In this document: one piece after another, positions 25,349-33,987 of the stretch
Position numbering within the stretch: position 1 is the stretch's first letter
Layout: the number at the start of each line of letters is the position of its first letter
Source: JBNLBS01 sp050303415
Lineage (GTDB): Bacteria > Pseudomonadota > Gammaproteobacteria > Methylococcales > Methylomonadaceae
Reading direction: 5' to 3'
Length of the DNA: 64,000 bases
NCBI GenBank assembly: GCA_050303415.1
Contig: JBNLBS010000007.1
Location: 1 to 64,000 of the forward strand
The notes under the pieces: generated by a model
What the model was told of the DNA's origin: nothing
The model's database searches: none
The model's input: the letters and a program-made list of their open reading frames with translations, nothing else
Translations under genes and position numbers: made by a program

Positions 25349-27028
25349 ATGCGTATTTCAACAAACTGGTCGCAACAGTTAGGGGTTATAGCTATGACCG
25401 ACCAGCATAGTAAATTAACCCGTATTCAGGAGGAATTATCAACGGGGCTGAAAGTGATCAGGCCGTCTGATGATCCGATTGGATCGGTCAGAATGGCTGA
25501 CTTGCAGGTCAGTATCACCAAAACTGAACAATATGATAGAAATATCAATATGGCTAAACCAAGGTTGGAGGCGGAAGAAACGGCTATACAAGGCGCTGAA
25601 GATATTATCATGCGTACTCAGGATTTAACGCTACAGGCGTTAAATGCTCCGATGTCTACCAGTGATCGGTTAGCCATTAAGTTTGAAGTCGATGAATTAT
25701 TGCAGGAGTTGGTCGGTTTGGCGAATACCCGAGACTCGAATGGGGAATATATTTTTTCCGGGGACTTATCGGATAATCCGGCCTATACCTATAATTCAGT
25801 GACGCATGAGTATGATTATAGCGGTGGTTTTGATCAGCGTAAGCTACAAATTGCAACGGATAGAAAGATACCCGATGGTGATATCGGGTTTAATGTTTTT
25901 TCTAATATTGATTCGGTCAGTCAAGAGGCGGAGGCAACCGTTAATGGTACGGAAATAGGTAAGCGAAGTCTGTTTGCGACCTTGCAGGCATTGGCCGGAG
26001 CTTTATCTAGTTCCTTTAAACAGCCCAATGCTACCTTAACCGGTGACCGTTTTGTTAAATATGGCATGGATTACTCTGCCGCCGGCAAAGGTGCAACTTC
26101 CTTTTCATTAACCAGTGATAACCCTGCTGCACCGCCTGCAACAATTACTGAAAATATAACCTTAAATACTAATTTTGATTCTCTTCAAAGTGTTGTGGAT
26201 GAAATCAACACTCAAATCAATTCTGCCGCACCTATCACCATGCGGGCTCAGTTAAACGGTAATCAGATTGAATTTGTGTCTTTAACTGAAGGCGCCCAGT
26301 CCAGTATTAGTATCGCCAATGGCGGAAGCGGCGATTTTATGGCTGATTTTGGTTTTGTAAGCGGCACGAATGATAGCGCTCTGGGTGTCGATGTAAATGC
26401 CTCGGTTACCGCTTCAAAACAACACCCCTTTCCATTTGATTATTCTACCTCGCCGGCCACTTTTGATATTGTCGCCGATGACGGTTCTTTTGCGACCATC
26501 AATTTAACGGCAAATTATAACGATCCGTCATATGCTGTAAATTTTGCTAATCTGGTAAGCGATATTCAGGCTCAGATAACCGGTTCAGCTATTGATGGTA
26601 AAATTCAATTAAATTCTACTGAGGATCCTTTAGTTTTCGAAGGCGTTGTGCCAGGAGGCTCCAGCTCGGTACAAATTAAAGATGACCTGAACCAGGGCGC
26701 TTCATTTTTTGATAATGTCGGCTTGGTGTCCGGCGTGTTAAACAGAGATTATGAGCAGGTTACACAGAATGCACTCGATGATTTAGGGACTGCATTAGAG
26801 CATTTGGTTCAGGTTAAAGCGGGTATCGGCGCCAAACTGAATGCGTTTGATGATCAGGTGCTTTTGAATGAGAAATTTGTTTTGGATCTGAAAACCACCT
26901 TGTCTGAAGTTAAAGATCTGGATTTTACTGAGGCAATCAGTCGCTTTAATATGCAGCAGGCTTCTTTTCAGGCGGCACAACAAGCTTATGCTAAAGTGCA
27001 GGGATTAACGTTGTTTAATTTTATATAA
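25349..27028 (+). CDS. flgL: Hook-filament junction protein FlgL (HAP3), long form
   Basis: 559 residues. Flagellin-like junction protein. N-terminal helix (MRISTNWSQQLGVIAMTDQH, LSTGLKVIRPSDDPIGSVRM) and C-terminal helix (DLKTTLSEVKDLDFTEAISR, FNMQQASFQAAQQAYAKVQG) flank a middle domain of about 300 residues, much larger than in enterobacterial FlgL (about 317 in total). The middle contains flagellin hook-IN-like repeats (NPAAPPATITENITLNTNFD). Two bases after flgK, and the last gene before a strong terminator. Confidence 0.95.
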   Translation: MRISTNWSQQLGVIAMTDQHSKLTRIQEELSTGLKVIRPSDDPIGSVRMADLQVSITKTEQYDRNINMAKPRLEAEETAIQGAEDIIMRTQDLTLQALNAPMSTSDRLAIKFEVDELLQELVGLANTRDSNGEYIFSGDLSDNPAYTYNSVTHEYDYSGGFDQRKLQIATDRKIPDGDIGFNVFSNIDSVSQEAEATVNGTEIGKRSLFATLQALAGALSSSFKQPNATLTGDRFVKYGMDYSAAGKGATSFSLTSDNPAAPPATITENITLNTNFDSLQSVVDEINTQINSAAPITMRAQLNGNQIEFVSLTEGAQSSISIANGGSGDFMADFGFVSGTNDSALGVDVNASVTASKQHPFPFDYSTSPATFDIVADDGSFATINLTANYNDPSYAVNFANLVSDIQAQITGSAIDGKIQLNSTEDPLVFEGVVPGGSSSVQIKDDLNQGASFFDNVGLVSGVLNRDYEQVTQNALDDLGTALEHLVQVKAGIGAKLNAFDDQVLLNEKFVLDLKTTLSEVKDLDFTEAISRFNMQQASFQAAQQAYAKVQGLTLFNFI

Positions 27029-27047
27029 GTCTCTGTAAGATAGGTAT

Positions 27048-27081
27048 AAAAAAGGGTAGGTTATTAAGCCTACCCTTTTTT
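27048..27081 (+). terminator. Terminator of the flgB-flgL operon
   Basis: AAAAAGGGTAGG pairs with CCTACCCTTTTT (27049-27060 with 27069-27080), 8-nt loop, T-rich tail. The A-rich left arm could also serve the leftward gene ending at 27108. Confidence 0.9.
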
Positions 27082-27107
27082 ATTGTCTATTTAAACCCGG
27101 TTAAGAA

Positions 27108-27356
27108 TTATTGTGGTGGAAAAATAATTTTGGGTTCAAAATTTGCCGCCGGATATCTAGGATCAAATTCTGCTTTTTTTCTAGTGGCTCTTGCGCCGGA
27201 AGATTTTACAGCGCTGGCAGCAGATTTATCCAAGTAAATAACTTTGGGTTGAAAGTTTGCCGCTGGGTATTCACTATCGTCACTATTAGCAGAAACAGTT
27301 AGAGGGCTTAATGCAATACTTGCAACTGTTAATCCTAAAATTATTGTTTTCTTCAT
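27108..27356 (-). CDS. Small exported protein with a duplicated YPAANF motif
   Basis: 82 residues. Clear Sec signal peptide (MKKTIILGLTVASIALSPLTVSA split at about residue 23), leaving a mature peptide of about 59 residues. This carries two copies of a motif, EYPAANFQPKVIYLD and RYPAANFEPKIIFPP, separated by a basic Ser/Ala/Arg/Lys stretch. No cysteines. SD GGAGG before the ATG at 27356. I do not recognise a named family or function. Monocistronic, with terminator-like structure just downstream. Confidence 0.75.
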   Translation of the reverse strand: MKKTIILGLTVASIALSPLTVSANSDDSEYPAANFQPKVIYLDKSAASAVKSSGARATRKKAEFDPRYPAANFEPKIIFPPQ

Positions 27357-27490
27357 GTTTTGTTAACCTCCAGTTAAAGTGCAGCAAGCCTTGTTTGTTA
27401 CCTCATACAAAAAAGCTTGATAACCCGAAGTATCAGATATTTTGAATTAATTCGCAACTATTTTTAAGTGAAATTTCTTAGTTCAACACA

Positions 27491-28231
27491 TTATAAAAGT
27501 TGATTTATTTCCGGATGCTGGTGAGCCAACTTCTGTCTAAAGCTTTCAATAACGCTTTCATCGTTACGCAGTTCACGAGCTATGGGGACTTTAATATCGC
27601 TGATTATTTGCATCGGCGAGGCAGAAAGAAAAATCAGCCGGTCTGCCAATGCAATCGCTTCGCGTAAATCATGGGTGACAAATAATACAGTATGTGGGCG
27701 TTGTTGCCATAGTTTAATCAATAAATTTCTGATCTGTCTGGCGGTAGGCGCATCTAAAGAGACAAAAGGCTCGTCCATTAACAATATATCCGGGTTCACG
27801 GCAAAAGCGCGAATAATGGATACTCTTCTACTCATTCCAAGAGAGAGGTGTTCCGGGTACATGTCTTTAATATGTGAAAGCTGCATGTTTTTTAACAGAA
27901 AATCAATCTGTTCATCGGCGAGCTTGTGGTTTAATGCCAGCTCGATGTTTTCTCTAACGGTACGCCAAGGTAGTAACCGGGGGTTTTGAAATACATAGCC
28001 GATGTTGGGATTTTTATGCTGTTTGCCCAGCATTATTTCCCCCTGGAAATCATTATCCAGGTCCGCAAGAATATTTAACAACGTAGTTTTTCCGCAGCCG
28101 GATGGCCCGACTAAACAGGTAAATTCGCCGGACACTAATGACAGGTTGAAATTGGCAATGGTTTGTTTGTTTTGCGAATGACTTTTCTGCTGGTAGTGCT
28201 TGCTTTCAATATGAATGTTGATATCAGTCAT
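27491..28231 (-). CDS. ABC transporter ATP-binding protein (nitrate/sulfonate/taurine-type)
   Basis: 246 residues. Walker A GPSGCGKTT, Q-loop VFQNPRLLPW, ABC signature in a degenerate form (LSLGMSRRVSIIRAF instead of LSGGQ), Walker B ILLMDEPF and switch His FVTHD. It belongs to the SsuB/TauB/NrtD class. The ATG at 28231 overlaps the permease stop as ATGA; an ATG nine bases further upstream is possible. Ends the SBP-permease-ATPase operon. Substrate unknown. Confidence 0.9.
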   Translation of the reverse strand: MTDINIHIESKHYQQKSHSQNKQTIANFNLSLVSGEFTCLVGPSGCGKTTLLNILADLDNDFQGEIMLGKQHKNPNIGYVFQNPRLLPWRTVRENIELALNHKLADEQIDFLLKNMQLSHIKDMYPEHLSLGMSRRVSIIRAFAVNPDILLMDEPFVSLDAPTARQIRNLLIKLWQQRPHTVLFVTHDLREAIALADRLIFLSASPMQIISDIKVPIARELRNDESVIESFRQKLAHQHPEINQLL

Positions 28232-28974
28232 CGGCGCCACCGTTGAGATTTCTTGTCCAGCGGTTTTAGGATGAGCAGTTCAATCAGTTGAATAATGCTG
28301 ACAAAGGCAATGGTGTAAGCCAATATGCTGGCAACATCGAATAATTGAAAAAAAACATGTAATTGATAACCCATGCCATTACTGCGGCCCAGTAATTCGA
28401 CGACCAATATAATTTTCCAGATCAACGCCAGGCCGGAACGGGTTGCCGCCATGACAAAAGGGTGTAATTGCGGCCAGATAACATGGCCAAAGGTTTTACG
28501 TTTGCTGAAGCGATAACAATGTGCCATTTCCAGTAAGTCCTTATCCAGACTACGGGTGCCTTCCCTAATGGTAACAATGACATTGGGAATCTTATTAATG
28601 ACCACGGCTAAAATGGCAGCTGATTCAATCAGGCCAAACCAGACATAACACAAAATAATTGTGACCAACGCGGGTATATTAAGAAAGATAACCAGCCAAT
28701 TATCGAAAAACGCATTCAGTCTGTCACTGCGGCCTAATACGATGCCTATGGCACAGCCAATCAGCATGGCTATCGAAAAACTCACGACTAAACGCAACAA
28801 CGTAACGCCTAAATGGTACGGTAATTGACCGCTGATCAGTTCCTGCCAAAAAATCTGAGCAACAGTGACGGGTAATGGTAATACCGGGCTTTTTAAAAAA
28901 AAGGCAAGGCTTTGCCATATGGCCAAAAAAAACAGCAGAGACAGCCAAGGCAGTAATTTGCTCTGAATTAACAT
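28228..28974 (-). CDS. ABC transporter permease (SsuC/TauC-type)
   Basis: 248 residues with six hydrophobic helices and the BPD_transp_1 fold. The EAA loop, which docks on the ATPase, reads EMAHCYRFSKRKTFGHVIWP. Helices include LLFFLAIWQSLAFFL at the start and VASILAYTIAFVSIIQLIEL at the end. Three bases downstream of the binding-protein gene and overlapping the ATPase gene, so the three are one transcription unit. Confidence 0.92.
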   Translation of the reverse strand: MLIQSKLLPWLSLLFFLAIWQSLAFFLKSPVLPLPVTVAQIFWQELISGQLPYHLGVTLLRLVVSFSIAMLIGCAIGIVLGRSDRLNAFFDNWLVIFLNIPALVTIILCYVWFGLIESAAILAVVINKIPNVIVTIREGTRSLDKDLLEMAHCYRFSKRKTFGHVIWPQLHPFVMAATRSGLALIWKIILVVELLGRSNGMGYQLHVFFQLFDVASILAYTIAFVSIIQLIELLILKPLDKKSQRWRR

Positions 28975-28977
28975 TGA

Positions 28978-29946
28978 TTATTTAATTGACCAGAAAGTAC
29001 CGGGTTGAATATTTTCGGCGGCACCTGTTAATCGGTTATGACTCAAATCACGTAACAGGTGATAGATTTTACCAGCCGCTTGTTCTTCCTCAATGTCCCA
29101 ATGCATAATTCGCCCTAGACAATAGTGTTGGCGCAGGTTGTTTTGGCTGGCAATATCTTTGGTTTTAGTTAATGGCAATATGTTTTGCCAGGCTTCTTTG
29201 TTAGAACAAAGTAAATCCTTGGCTTCTCTGCTGGCCGCTAAAAACTGATTGACAGCAGTTTTGTGTTGTTCGCCCCAGCTTTGTTTAAAAACATAGCCTA
29301 AGGTAGGTACTTGTTGGGTAATGCCTAAGTCTTCCAATATCTGTTGACCGTTAATGAGAGTGTGATGACCTTGAGCCTCCAAGCGTGCCGCAAAATGCCA
29401 ATAGTTCATAACGGCATCTATTCGGTTTTGTTTAAGTTGTTGATTTAACAATGGAGGAGCGGCAAAAACCTTTTCTACTTCGTCGTTTAAAGAAATATTA
29501 TCTTTAAATTTGATTAGAGCCTGTAATAACAACCAATTTTTATCCAATTCACCACCGGCAATACCAAGTTTTTTGCCCGCGAGATCTTTTAGACTCTTGA
29601 TCTGGCTGTTTTTAGCCAAGACCAATGCACCGGCAGTATTGGAGTAGGGATAAAAGGTAAAGTCATTACCCTGGGCCCGTAGACGCGACACCCATATCCA
29701 GTCAGACACAATCATATCGACCGCACCGGATTGCAAGGCAATTTTACCGGCTTGGGGATTTGCCAGCGGCTGTATCTGCAATTTAAAATCAGCGGAAGCA
29801 TCCAACTGAGCATTTTGCAGCGCCGCTATTTCCCAATTGACGGTACCAAAAACCAGCACGCCAAGTCGGATGGTAGTTTTTTCTGCTGCTTGACTGGTCA
29901 GCGGGATCAATAACATAAGCCACAAACATTGCATACTGAATTTCAT
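28978..29946 (-). CDS. ABC transporter periplasmic substrate-binding protein (SsuA/NrtA-like)
   Basis: 322 residues. Signal peptide about 1-21 (LWLMLLIPLTSQAA), then an SsuA/THI5-type fold: TIRLGVLVFGTVNWEIAALQ, AGKIALQSGAVDMIVSDWIW, SLKDLAGKKLGIAGGELDKN. Two conserved tryptophans in the VSDWIWVSR segment line the expected site. Substrate cannot be read from the sequence; it faces moaA divergently over 111 bases. Confidence 0.88.
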   Translation of the reverse strand: MKFSMQCLWLMLLIPLTSQAAEKTTIRLGVLVFGTVNWEIAALQNAQLDASADFKLQIQPLANPQAGKIALQSGAVDMIVSDWIWVSRLRAQGNDFTFYPYSNTAGALVLAKNSQIKSLKDLAGKKLGIAGGELDKNWLLLQALIKFKDNISLNDEVEKVFAAPPLLNQQLKQNRIDAVMNYWHFAARLEAQGHHTLINGQQILEDLGITQQVPTLGYVFKQSWGEQHKTAVNQFLAASREAKDLLCSNKEAWQNILPLTKTKDIASQNNLRQHYCLGRIMHWDIEEEQAAGKIYHLLRDLSHNRLTGAAENIQPGTFWSIK

Positions 29947-30057
29947 AATGAATTAACCCAAACAAGCCTGGTCCAAAACTGTATATTCTATCCGTCCCCG
30001 GCTTTACATGCGAGATTTTGTGATAAAATCATCAACATATTCACTTATAACTCATTT

Positions 30058-31065
30058 ATGAATCAGTCACCCATGCCTACTCAATTAACAGACCGTTTTG
30101 GCAGAACCGTTGATTATTTGAGAATTTCAATTACCGATCGTTGCGATTTTCGTTGTCTGTACTGCATGGCGGAAGAAATGATTTTTCTGCCCAGAGAGCA
30201 GATTTTAACTCTGGAAGAAATTTATACCATCGCCTCTGCATTTGTAGATTTAGGGGTAAAGAAAATACGTATTACAGGGGGAGAGCCGTTAGTCCGCAAT
30301 GGGGCGATCGAATTGTTGGAACGGATAGGGCAAATTGAAAACTTAAATGAGTTGGTTATAACGACTAACGGCTCTCAGCTGGAAACAATGTCTGCAGCCA
30401 TAAAAAAAGCTGGCGTGAAACGGATTAATATCAGCCTGGATACTTTGAATGCAGAAAAATTTAAGGCAATAACCCGAACGGGCGATCTACATAAAGTATT
30501 AAACGGTTTGCAAGCGGCCAAACAGGCTGGATTTGAAAGGATAAAAATCAATGCGGTTGTTTTAAAAGGCAGGAACCATCAGGAGGTTAATCAGCTTGTG
30601 CAATATGCGGTAGATCAGGCCGTCGATATCAGTTTTATTGAAGAAATGCCGTTAGGTGTGGTTGATCAGCATAACCGTGCCGAAGCGTTTTATCCCAGCG
30701 ATCAAATCAAACAAGATCTGTCCGCACAGTTTATATTGCTTCCCAGTCCTGATAAGACCGGTGGTCCGTCAGATTATTTTTACGTCGCCGGCAGCCAAAC
30801 CAGGGTGGGTTTTATTTCCCCGCATAGTCATAATTTTTGCAGTACGTGTAATCGTGTCCGGTTAACCGTGGAAGGCCGTTTGTTGTTGTGTTTGGGTAAT
30901 GAGCATTCGGTTGATTTAAAACAGGTTCTTCGTTCTCATCCCGGCGATATGCAAATACTTAAACAAACTATTGTTGATGCCATGCAGATAAAACCGGAGA
31001 AACACGAATTCGACCTTAATGAACGTCCTGTTATTATGCGTTATATGAATGCAACAGGCGGCTAA
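30058..31065 (+). CDS. moaA: GTP 3',8-cyclase MoaA (molybdenum cofactor synthesis)
   Basis: 335 residues. Radical SAM enzyme making the cPMP precursor with MoaC. N-terminal cluster CDFRCLYC (Cys29, 33, 36), GGEPL, C-terminal cluster with CSTC and LLLC and a GTP-binding RVRLT segment; ends in the required GG. Start at ATG 30058 (30073 also possible); the open frame extends upstream into non-conserved sequence. No moaC, moaD or moaE nearby, and I see no Moco riboswitch-like leader. Confidence 0.96.
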   Translation: MNQSPMPTQLTDRFGRTVDYLRISITDRCDFRCLYCMAEEMIFLPREQILTLEEIYTIASAFVDLGVKKIRITGGEPLVRNGAIELLERIGQIENLNELVITTNGSQLETMSAAIKKAGVKRINISLDTLNAEKFKAITRTGDLHKVLNGLQAAKQAGFERIKINAVVLKGRNHQEVNQLVQYAVDQAVDISFIEEMPLGVVDQHNRAEAFYPSDQIKQDLSAQFILLPSPDKTGGPSDYFYVAGSQTRVGFISPHSHNFCSTCNRVRLTVEGRLLLCLGNEHSVDLKQVLRSHPGDMQILKQTIVDAMQIKPEKHEFDLNERPVIMRYMNATGG

Positions 31066-31473
31066 TCAAGGCTGAATTGTTTGTAGTGAAAATTTGGTGG
31101 TGATTTTTTTTAACAGGGTGTCAGCTTTATAGGGTTTGATAATATAGTCGGTGATACCAAACTGCATCGCTTCCTTTACCTTTGTAGTTTCAGACGATGC
31201 TGTTACTAATAGGAAAAAAATATCTTTAAGTTTGTCGTCTTTCTGCATCTTAATAAATAATTCTATGCCTGTCATTTTAGGCATATTCCAGTCGCAGATA
31301 ACCAAGTCATAATTAGACGACTTTAATTTATTTAATGCTTCTTCACCATCTTGCGCATCATCAAGGTTTAAGAAACCAAATTCACGCAGGATTGATTTGG
31401 TTATATTGCGCATGGAGGCCACATCATCTACTATCAAAATTCGTTTGTTAGCCAATTTCTTTTCTATAGGCAT
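31066..31473 (-). CDS. cheY: CheY-like single-domain response regulator
   Basis: 135 residues, one receiver domain. Acidic pair in ILIVDDVASMRN, phospho-acceptor Asp in VICDWNMPKMTG, Thr/Ala in LLVTASS, Lys in DYIIKPYKAD. The NMPKMTG and DYIIKPY sequences are CheY-like, so it probably acts on the flagellar motor or a related target. It stands alone, convergent with moaA with no gap between stops. Which histidine kinase serves it is not visible. Confidence 0.88.
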   Translation of the reverse strand: MPIEKKLANKRILIVDDVASMRNITKSILREFGFLNLDDAQDGEEALNKLKSSNYDLVICDWNMPKMTGIELFIKMQKDDKLKDIFFLLVTASSETTKVKEAMQFGITDYIIKPYKADTLLKKITTKFSLQTIQP

Positions 31474-31563
31474 TAATATTTCCTACTGTGTTCAAGTGTA
31501 AAATAATAGCGTATCGTTTTTTAAAGGTAACATAATAGATATTCAATAGTGCGATGAAAACAA

Positions 31564-32067
31564 TTAATACCTGAGTATTAACTGTTTATCGCGTTGAATC
31601 ATTTCCAAGTGCTTCATAAAGCTCATGCCCAGTAAAACTTCGTCATGCTTCATTGCCGGATTAATGCTGGCTCGAATATGTTTTAATTCAATGGCGCCAA
31701 TGCGTACAGACTTGAGGCGAGTTTGGTACACCGTTATTGTGCCATTGGCTGTGGTTGATGGGATGGCAGGGCCGGAGGCAAGTTTTAGGCGCCGGGCTAT
31801 ATGCGCAGGAATGCTGATTAAAGTTGCGCCGGTATCCAGCAAAAAAGTTACTGGTTCATCATTTATATAGCCATTGGCCAGATAATGACCTTGCCGGTTC
31901 TGGATCAGTCGGACTTCAGCAGAATTATCGGCATTATACCGGTGGGCAATTTCTTGATTGGGGTTGTTTTGCCGGTCTAGAAATTTATTAAAAGCCATCG
32001 TCAGCAAAGCCAGAAACAAAATCCAGGCCAGATAAACCATACTTTGGCTTAATTGCTTGTCGTTCAT
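31564..32067 (-). CDS. Membrane-anchored retropepsin-like aspartic protease (TIGR02281 type)
   Basis: 167 residues from ATG 32067. One N-terminal helix (SMVYLAWILFLALLTMAF), then a single aspartic protease lobe with catalytic FLLDTGATLISIP and the flap-distal LLGMSFMKHLE. Such proteins act as dimers in the periplasm; substrates are unknown. An alternative ATG at 32133 would overlap the upstream gene by 56 bases and add a Trp/Phe-rich extension. Operon with the DUF2288 gene. Confidence 0.85.
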   Translation of the reverse strand: MNDKQLSQSMVYLAWILFLALLTMAFNKFLDRQNNPNQEIAHRYNADNSAEVRLIQNRQGHYLANGYINDEPVTFLLDTGATLISIPAHIARRLKLASGPAIPSTTANGTITVYQTRLKSVRIGAIELKHIRASINPAMKHDEVLLGMSFMKHLEMIQRDKQLILRY

Positions 32068-32077
32068 GTCAGGCAGG

Positions 32078-32377
32078 TTAACAAGTTTGAACCAAAATCC
32101 AGGGTTTAACCACCACGGCCCAAAGCATTGCATCGGCGTCCAGCCAGTCTTTAGCCTGTTGATCAGTGACTAGATGTAGCCGATTGGATTGCATCCATTG
32201 CTCAACCTGGTTTTTATTGTCGAGTGAAAATTGATAGGCAACTTCAACCAAATCCAGGTCGTCGGAAACAAATACAACTGAGCCATTAGCAAAAAAACGT
32301 AACAGCTCTTTCCAGGCGATTTGAGATGTTTCCAGATTTACTTTTTCTTTGCTAATGTTGGTTTCGGTTGTATTCAT
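32078..32377 (-). CDS. DUF2288 family protein
   Basis: 99 residues, cytoplasmic. Matches my memory of DUF2288: IAWKELLRFFANGSVVFVS, DLDLVEVAYQFSLDN, VEQWMQSNRL, then WLDADAMLWAVVVKPWILVQ. Function unknown. Ten bases upstream of the aspartic protease gene, presumably co-transcribed. Confidence 0.85.
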   Translation of the reverse strand: MNTTETNISKEKVNLETSQIAWKELLRFFANGSVVFVSDDLDLVEVAYQFSLDNKNQVEQWMQSNRLHLVTDQQAKDWLDADAMLWAVVVKPWILVQTC

Positions 32378-32475
32378 TAAGTGTGTACTCTTAATATAAT
32401 TGATGGTATTGTCGCAGATTTAATCGACTATTCTATCAATAGATTGATCTATAACTAAAATTAAGGGGCAAATAA

Positions 32476-33366
32476 ATGTCATTACTGGATTCATTTTCAA
32501 AAAAATCCAAGCTGAAATCAGCAATAAAGCAAACGCGAGCAGCTCGAAAAAGTGAAGGCAATAAGGCCGATCAATTATTTAACAGAGCATACGAAGACTT
32601 TGCTCAGGCGGTTGAAAAAGATTTGTTACTGGCAGAAGCTTTATATAATTGGGGGTTTGCACTCTTAAATCATGCGCAAACTAAGACCGGTGAAGAGGCG
32701 GTCAAATTATTTCAGGATGCGATAGAAAAATTTAACTTTTGTAGCACAATAGCCCCAAATTATCTTGCTGCGGCAATCGACTGTGGCGTTGCTTTTATGG
32801 ATTTGGCGCGTATCAAAAGTGCCAGTGCGAATGATCCGCTATACGAACGGGCTAAAGAACAATTTAATAAGGCCAATTCAATTCAAGCTGGAACAGCATC
32901 CTATAATCTGGCCTGTATATATGGTTTACGCAGGGATGAGGATCGCTGTCGGGAGGCATTGGAAGACTCCAGAGATCATGGTGTTTTACCCGGTGAAGAG
33001 GATATTCTGAATGATCCGGATTTGCAGAATGTTAAATATTACCTGTGGTTCTCTGATTTTATGGAATCATTAAAGCCACAACCTGAGCCGGAGCCGGAAG
33101 AAGAAGTGGACTCGGAAGCTGAATCAACAGAGCAACAAGCTGAAGCTACGGTTGAGGATGTAGTCCCAGAGCCAGCACAAAGCGATACAGTGGCTGAAGA
33201 AGTTAAGCCGGTTGACCAGCCGGTACAGGTGGAAGAAAAAACTGAATCAGTGGTAATAGCAGAAACGGCACAAGAATCCTCTACAAATGACGCTAGTGTG
33301 GCAGCGACTGAAAAGCCATTATCTGAGACAGAAGAGTCAACAAAACCAGGCGGCAATTTTATGTAA
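32476..33366 (+). CDS. TPR-repeat protein with an acidic C-terminal tail
   Basis: 296 residues, no signal peptide. Residues 1-200 are TPR-like helices (FNRAYEDFAQAVEKDLLLAE, ALYNWGFALLNHAQ, ASYNLACIYGLRRDEDRCRE). Residues 200-296 are a Glu/Pro/Val/Ser/Thr-rich disordered tail (PEPEPEEEVDSEAE). Likely a scaffold or adaptor; the partner is unknown. Monocistronic. Confidence 0.75.
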   Translation: MSLLDSFSKKSKLKSAIKQTRAARKSEGNKADQLFNRAYEDFAQAVEKDLLLAEALYNWGFALLNHAQTKTGEEAVKLFQDAIEKFNFCSTIAPNYLAAAIDCGVAFMDLARIKSASANDPLYERAKEQFNKANSIQAGTASYNLACIYGLRRDEDRCREALEDSRDHGVLPGEEDILNDPDLQNVKYYLWFSDFMESLKPQPEPEPEEEVDSEAESTEQQAEATVEDVVPEPAQSDTVAEEVKPVDQPVQVEEKTESVVIAETAQESSTNDASVAATEKPLSETEESTKPGGNFM

Positions 33367-33467
33367 TGGTTTGCTGTTGATTTTATTGGGCTGGGTTATC
33401 GAAAAGATAGCTCAGCTTTGAAACTTATGATTATAAAAAATAGCAGTATTGCTAATAGGGAAAGTTT

Positions 33468-33854
33468 ATGGAAATTTTATTGATAGGTGCGGTCATTATG
33501 ATCGCCGCAGTACTGATAGCAGCCTGGTTGATGACTTTTGCCAAATGGTTTCCAATACCTGGTGTTGATGGTTTCTTGACAGACTATAATGCCATGATCA
33601 GGGCGCATATCGATTTTGTTTTGATGGCTTTGTTCTGCCTGGCGTTTTATGCCATTAAGATACCGTTGCCGGTGGAGGCCTGCTGGTTGGTGGTTATTGG
33701 CGGCATAACCAATCCGACAATTTTTATTATCGCCGCGTTTGATCCTGATTTTTGGGATAAGATGATTTGGAAAGTCTATGCGGCATTAAGTTTTATTATT
33801 GCTACTACGGGCTTTGTCTGGATTGGAGTCACTATTCTTGATTATGCTGTTTAG
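33468..33854 (+). CDS. Four-helix inner membrane protein, unknown function
   Basis: 128 residues with four hydrophobic helices: LLIGAVIMIAAVLIAAWLM, IDFVLMALFCLAFYAIKI, EACWLVVIGGITNPTIFIIA and YAALSFIIATTGFVWIGVTI. A conserved-looking RAHIDF start of helix 2 and NP in helix 3 suggest a small enzyme or transporter, loosely like the styrene-oxide-isomerase/HabA-type four-helix proteins. That likeness is only an impression. SD GGGAAAG. Confidence 0.65.
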   Translation: MEILLIGAVIMIAAVLIAAWLMTFAKWFPIPGVDGFLTDYNAMIRAHIDFVLMALFCLAFYAIKIPLPVEACWLVVIGGITNPTIFIIAAFDPDFWDKMIWKVYAALSFIIATTGFVWIGVTILDYAV

Positions 33855-33870
33855 GTTTGCAAAACATTCT

Positions 33871-33904
33871 GGGCTTTACATCAAAGCCCTAAAAATTTTA
33901 TAAT
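33871..33904 (+). promoter_or_regulatory. Stem-loop overlapping a sigma70-like promoter before rpsF
   Basis: GGGCTTT/AAAGCCC (33871-33877 with 33883-33889) could end the preceding transcript. A perfect -10 TATAAT (33899-33904) lies 17 bases after TTACAT (33876-33881), a weak -35. Probable start of the rpsF operon. Confidence 0.5.
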
Positions 33905-33987
33905 GCCGGGTTCATGAGCATTCCGCTCATCCTTGCTTCACTATCCTTAAAGACAGAGGGTGGGAGGCTTCACCGAAAGGAGAAAAT
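33905..33987 (+). promoter_or_regulatory. Possible S6:S18 leader of rpsF mRNA
   Basis: The 5' leader contains a hairpin ATGAGC/GCTCAT (33914-33919 with 33925-33930) and, just before the ATG, GGGAGGCTTCACCGAAAGGAG split here as GGGAGGCTTCACCG and AAAGGAG. In other bacteria the S6-S18 complex represses its own mRNA through a leader with an exposed CACCGA segment next to the SD. The resemblance is by eye only. Confidence 0.4.

Noticed and set aside
29947..30057. Molybdenum cofactor riboswitch before moaA
   Set aside because: The 111-base gap is short and no long paired structure stands out by eye.
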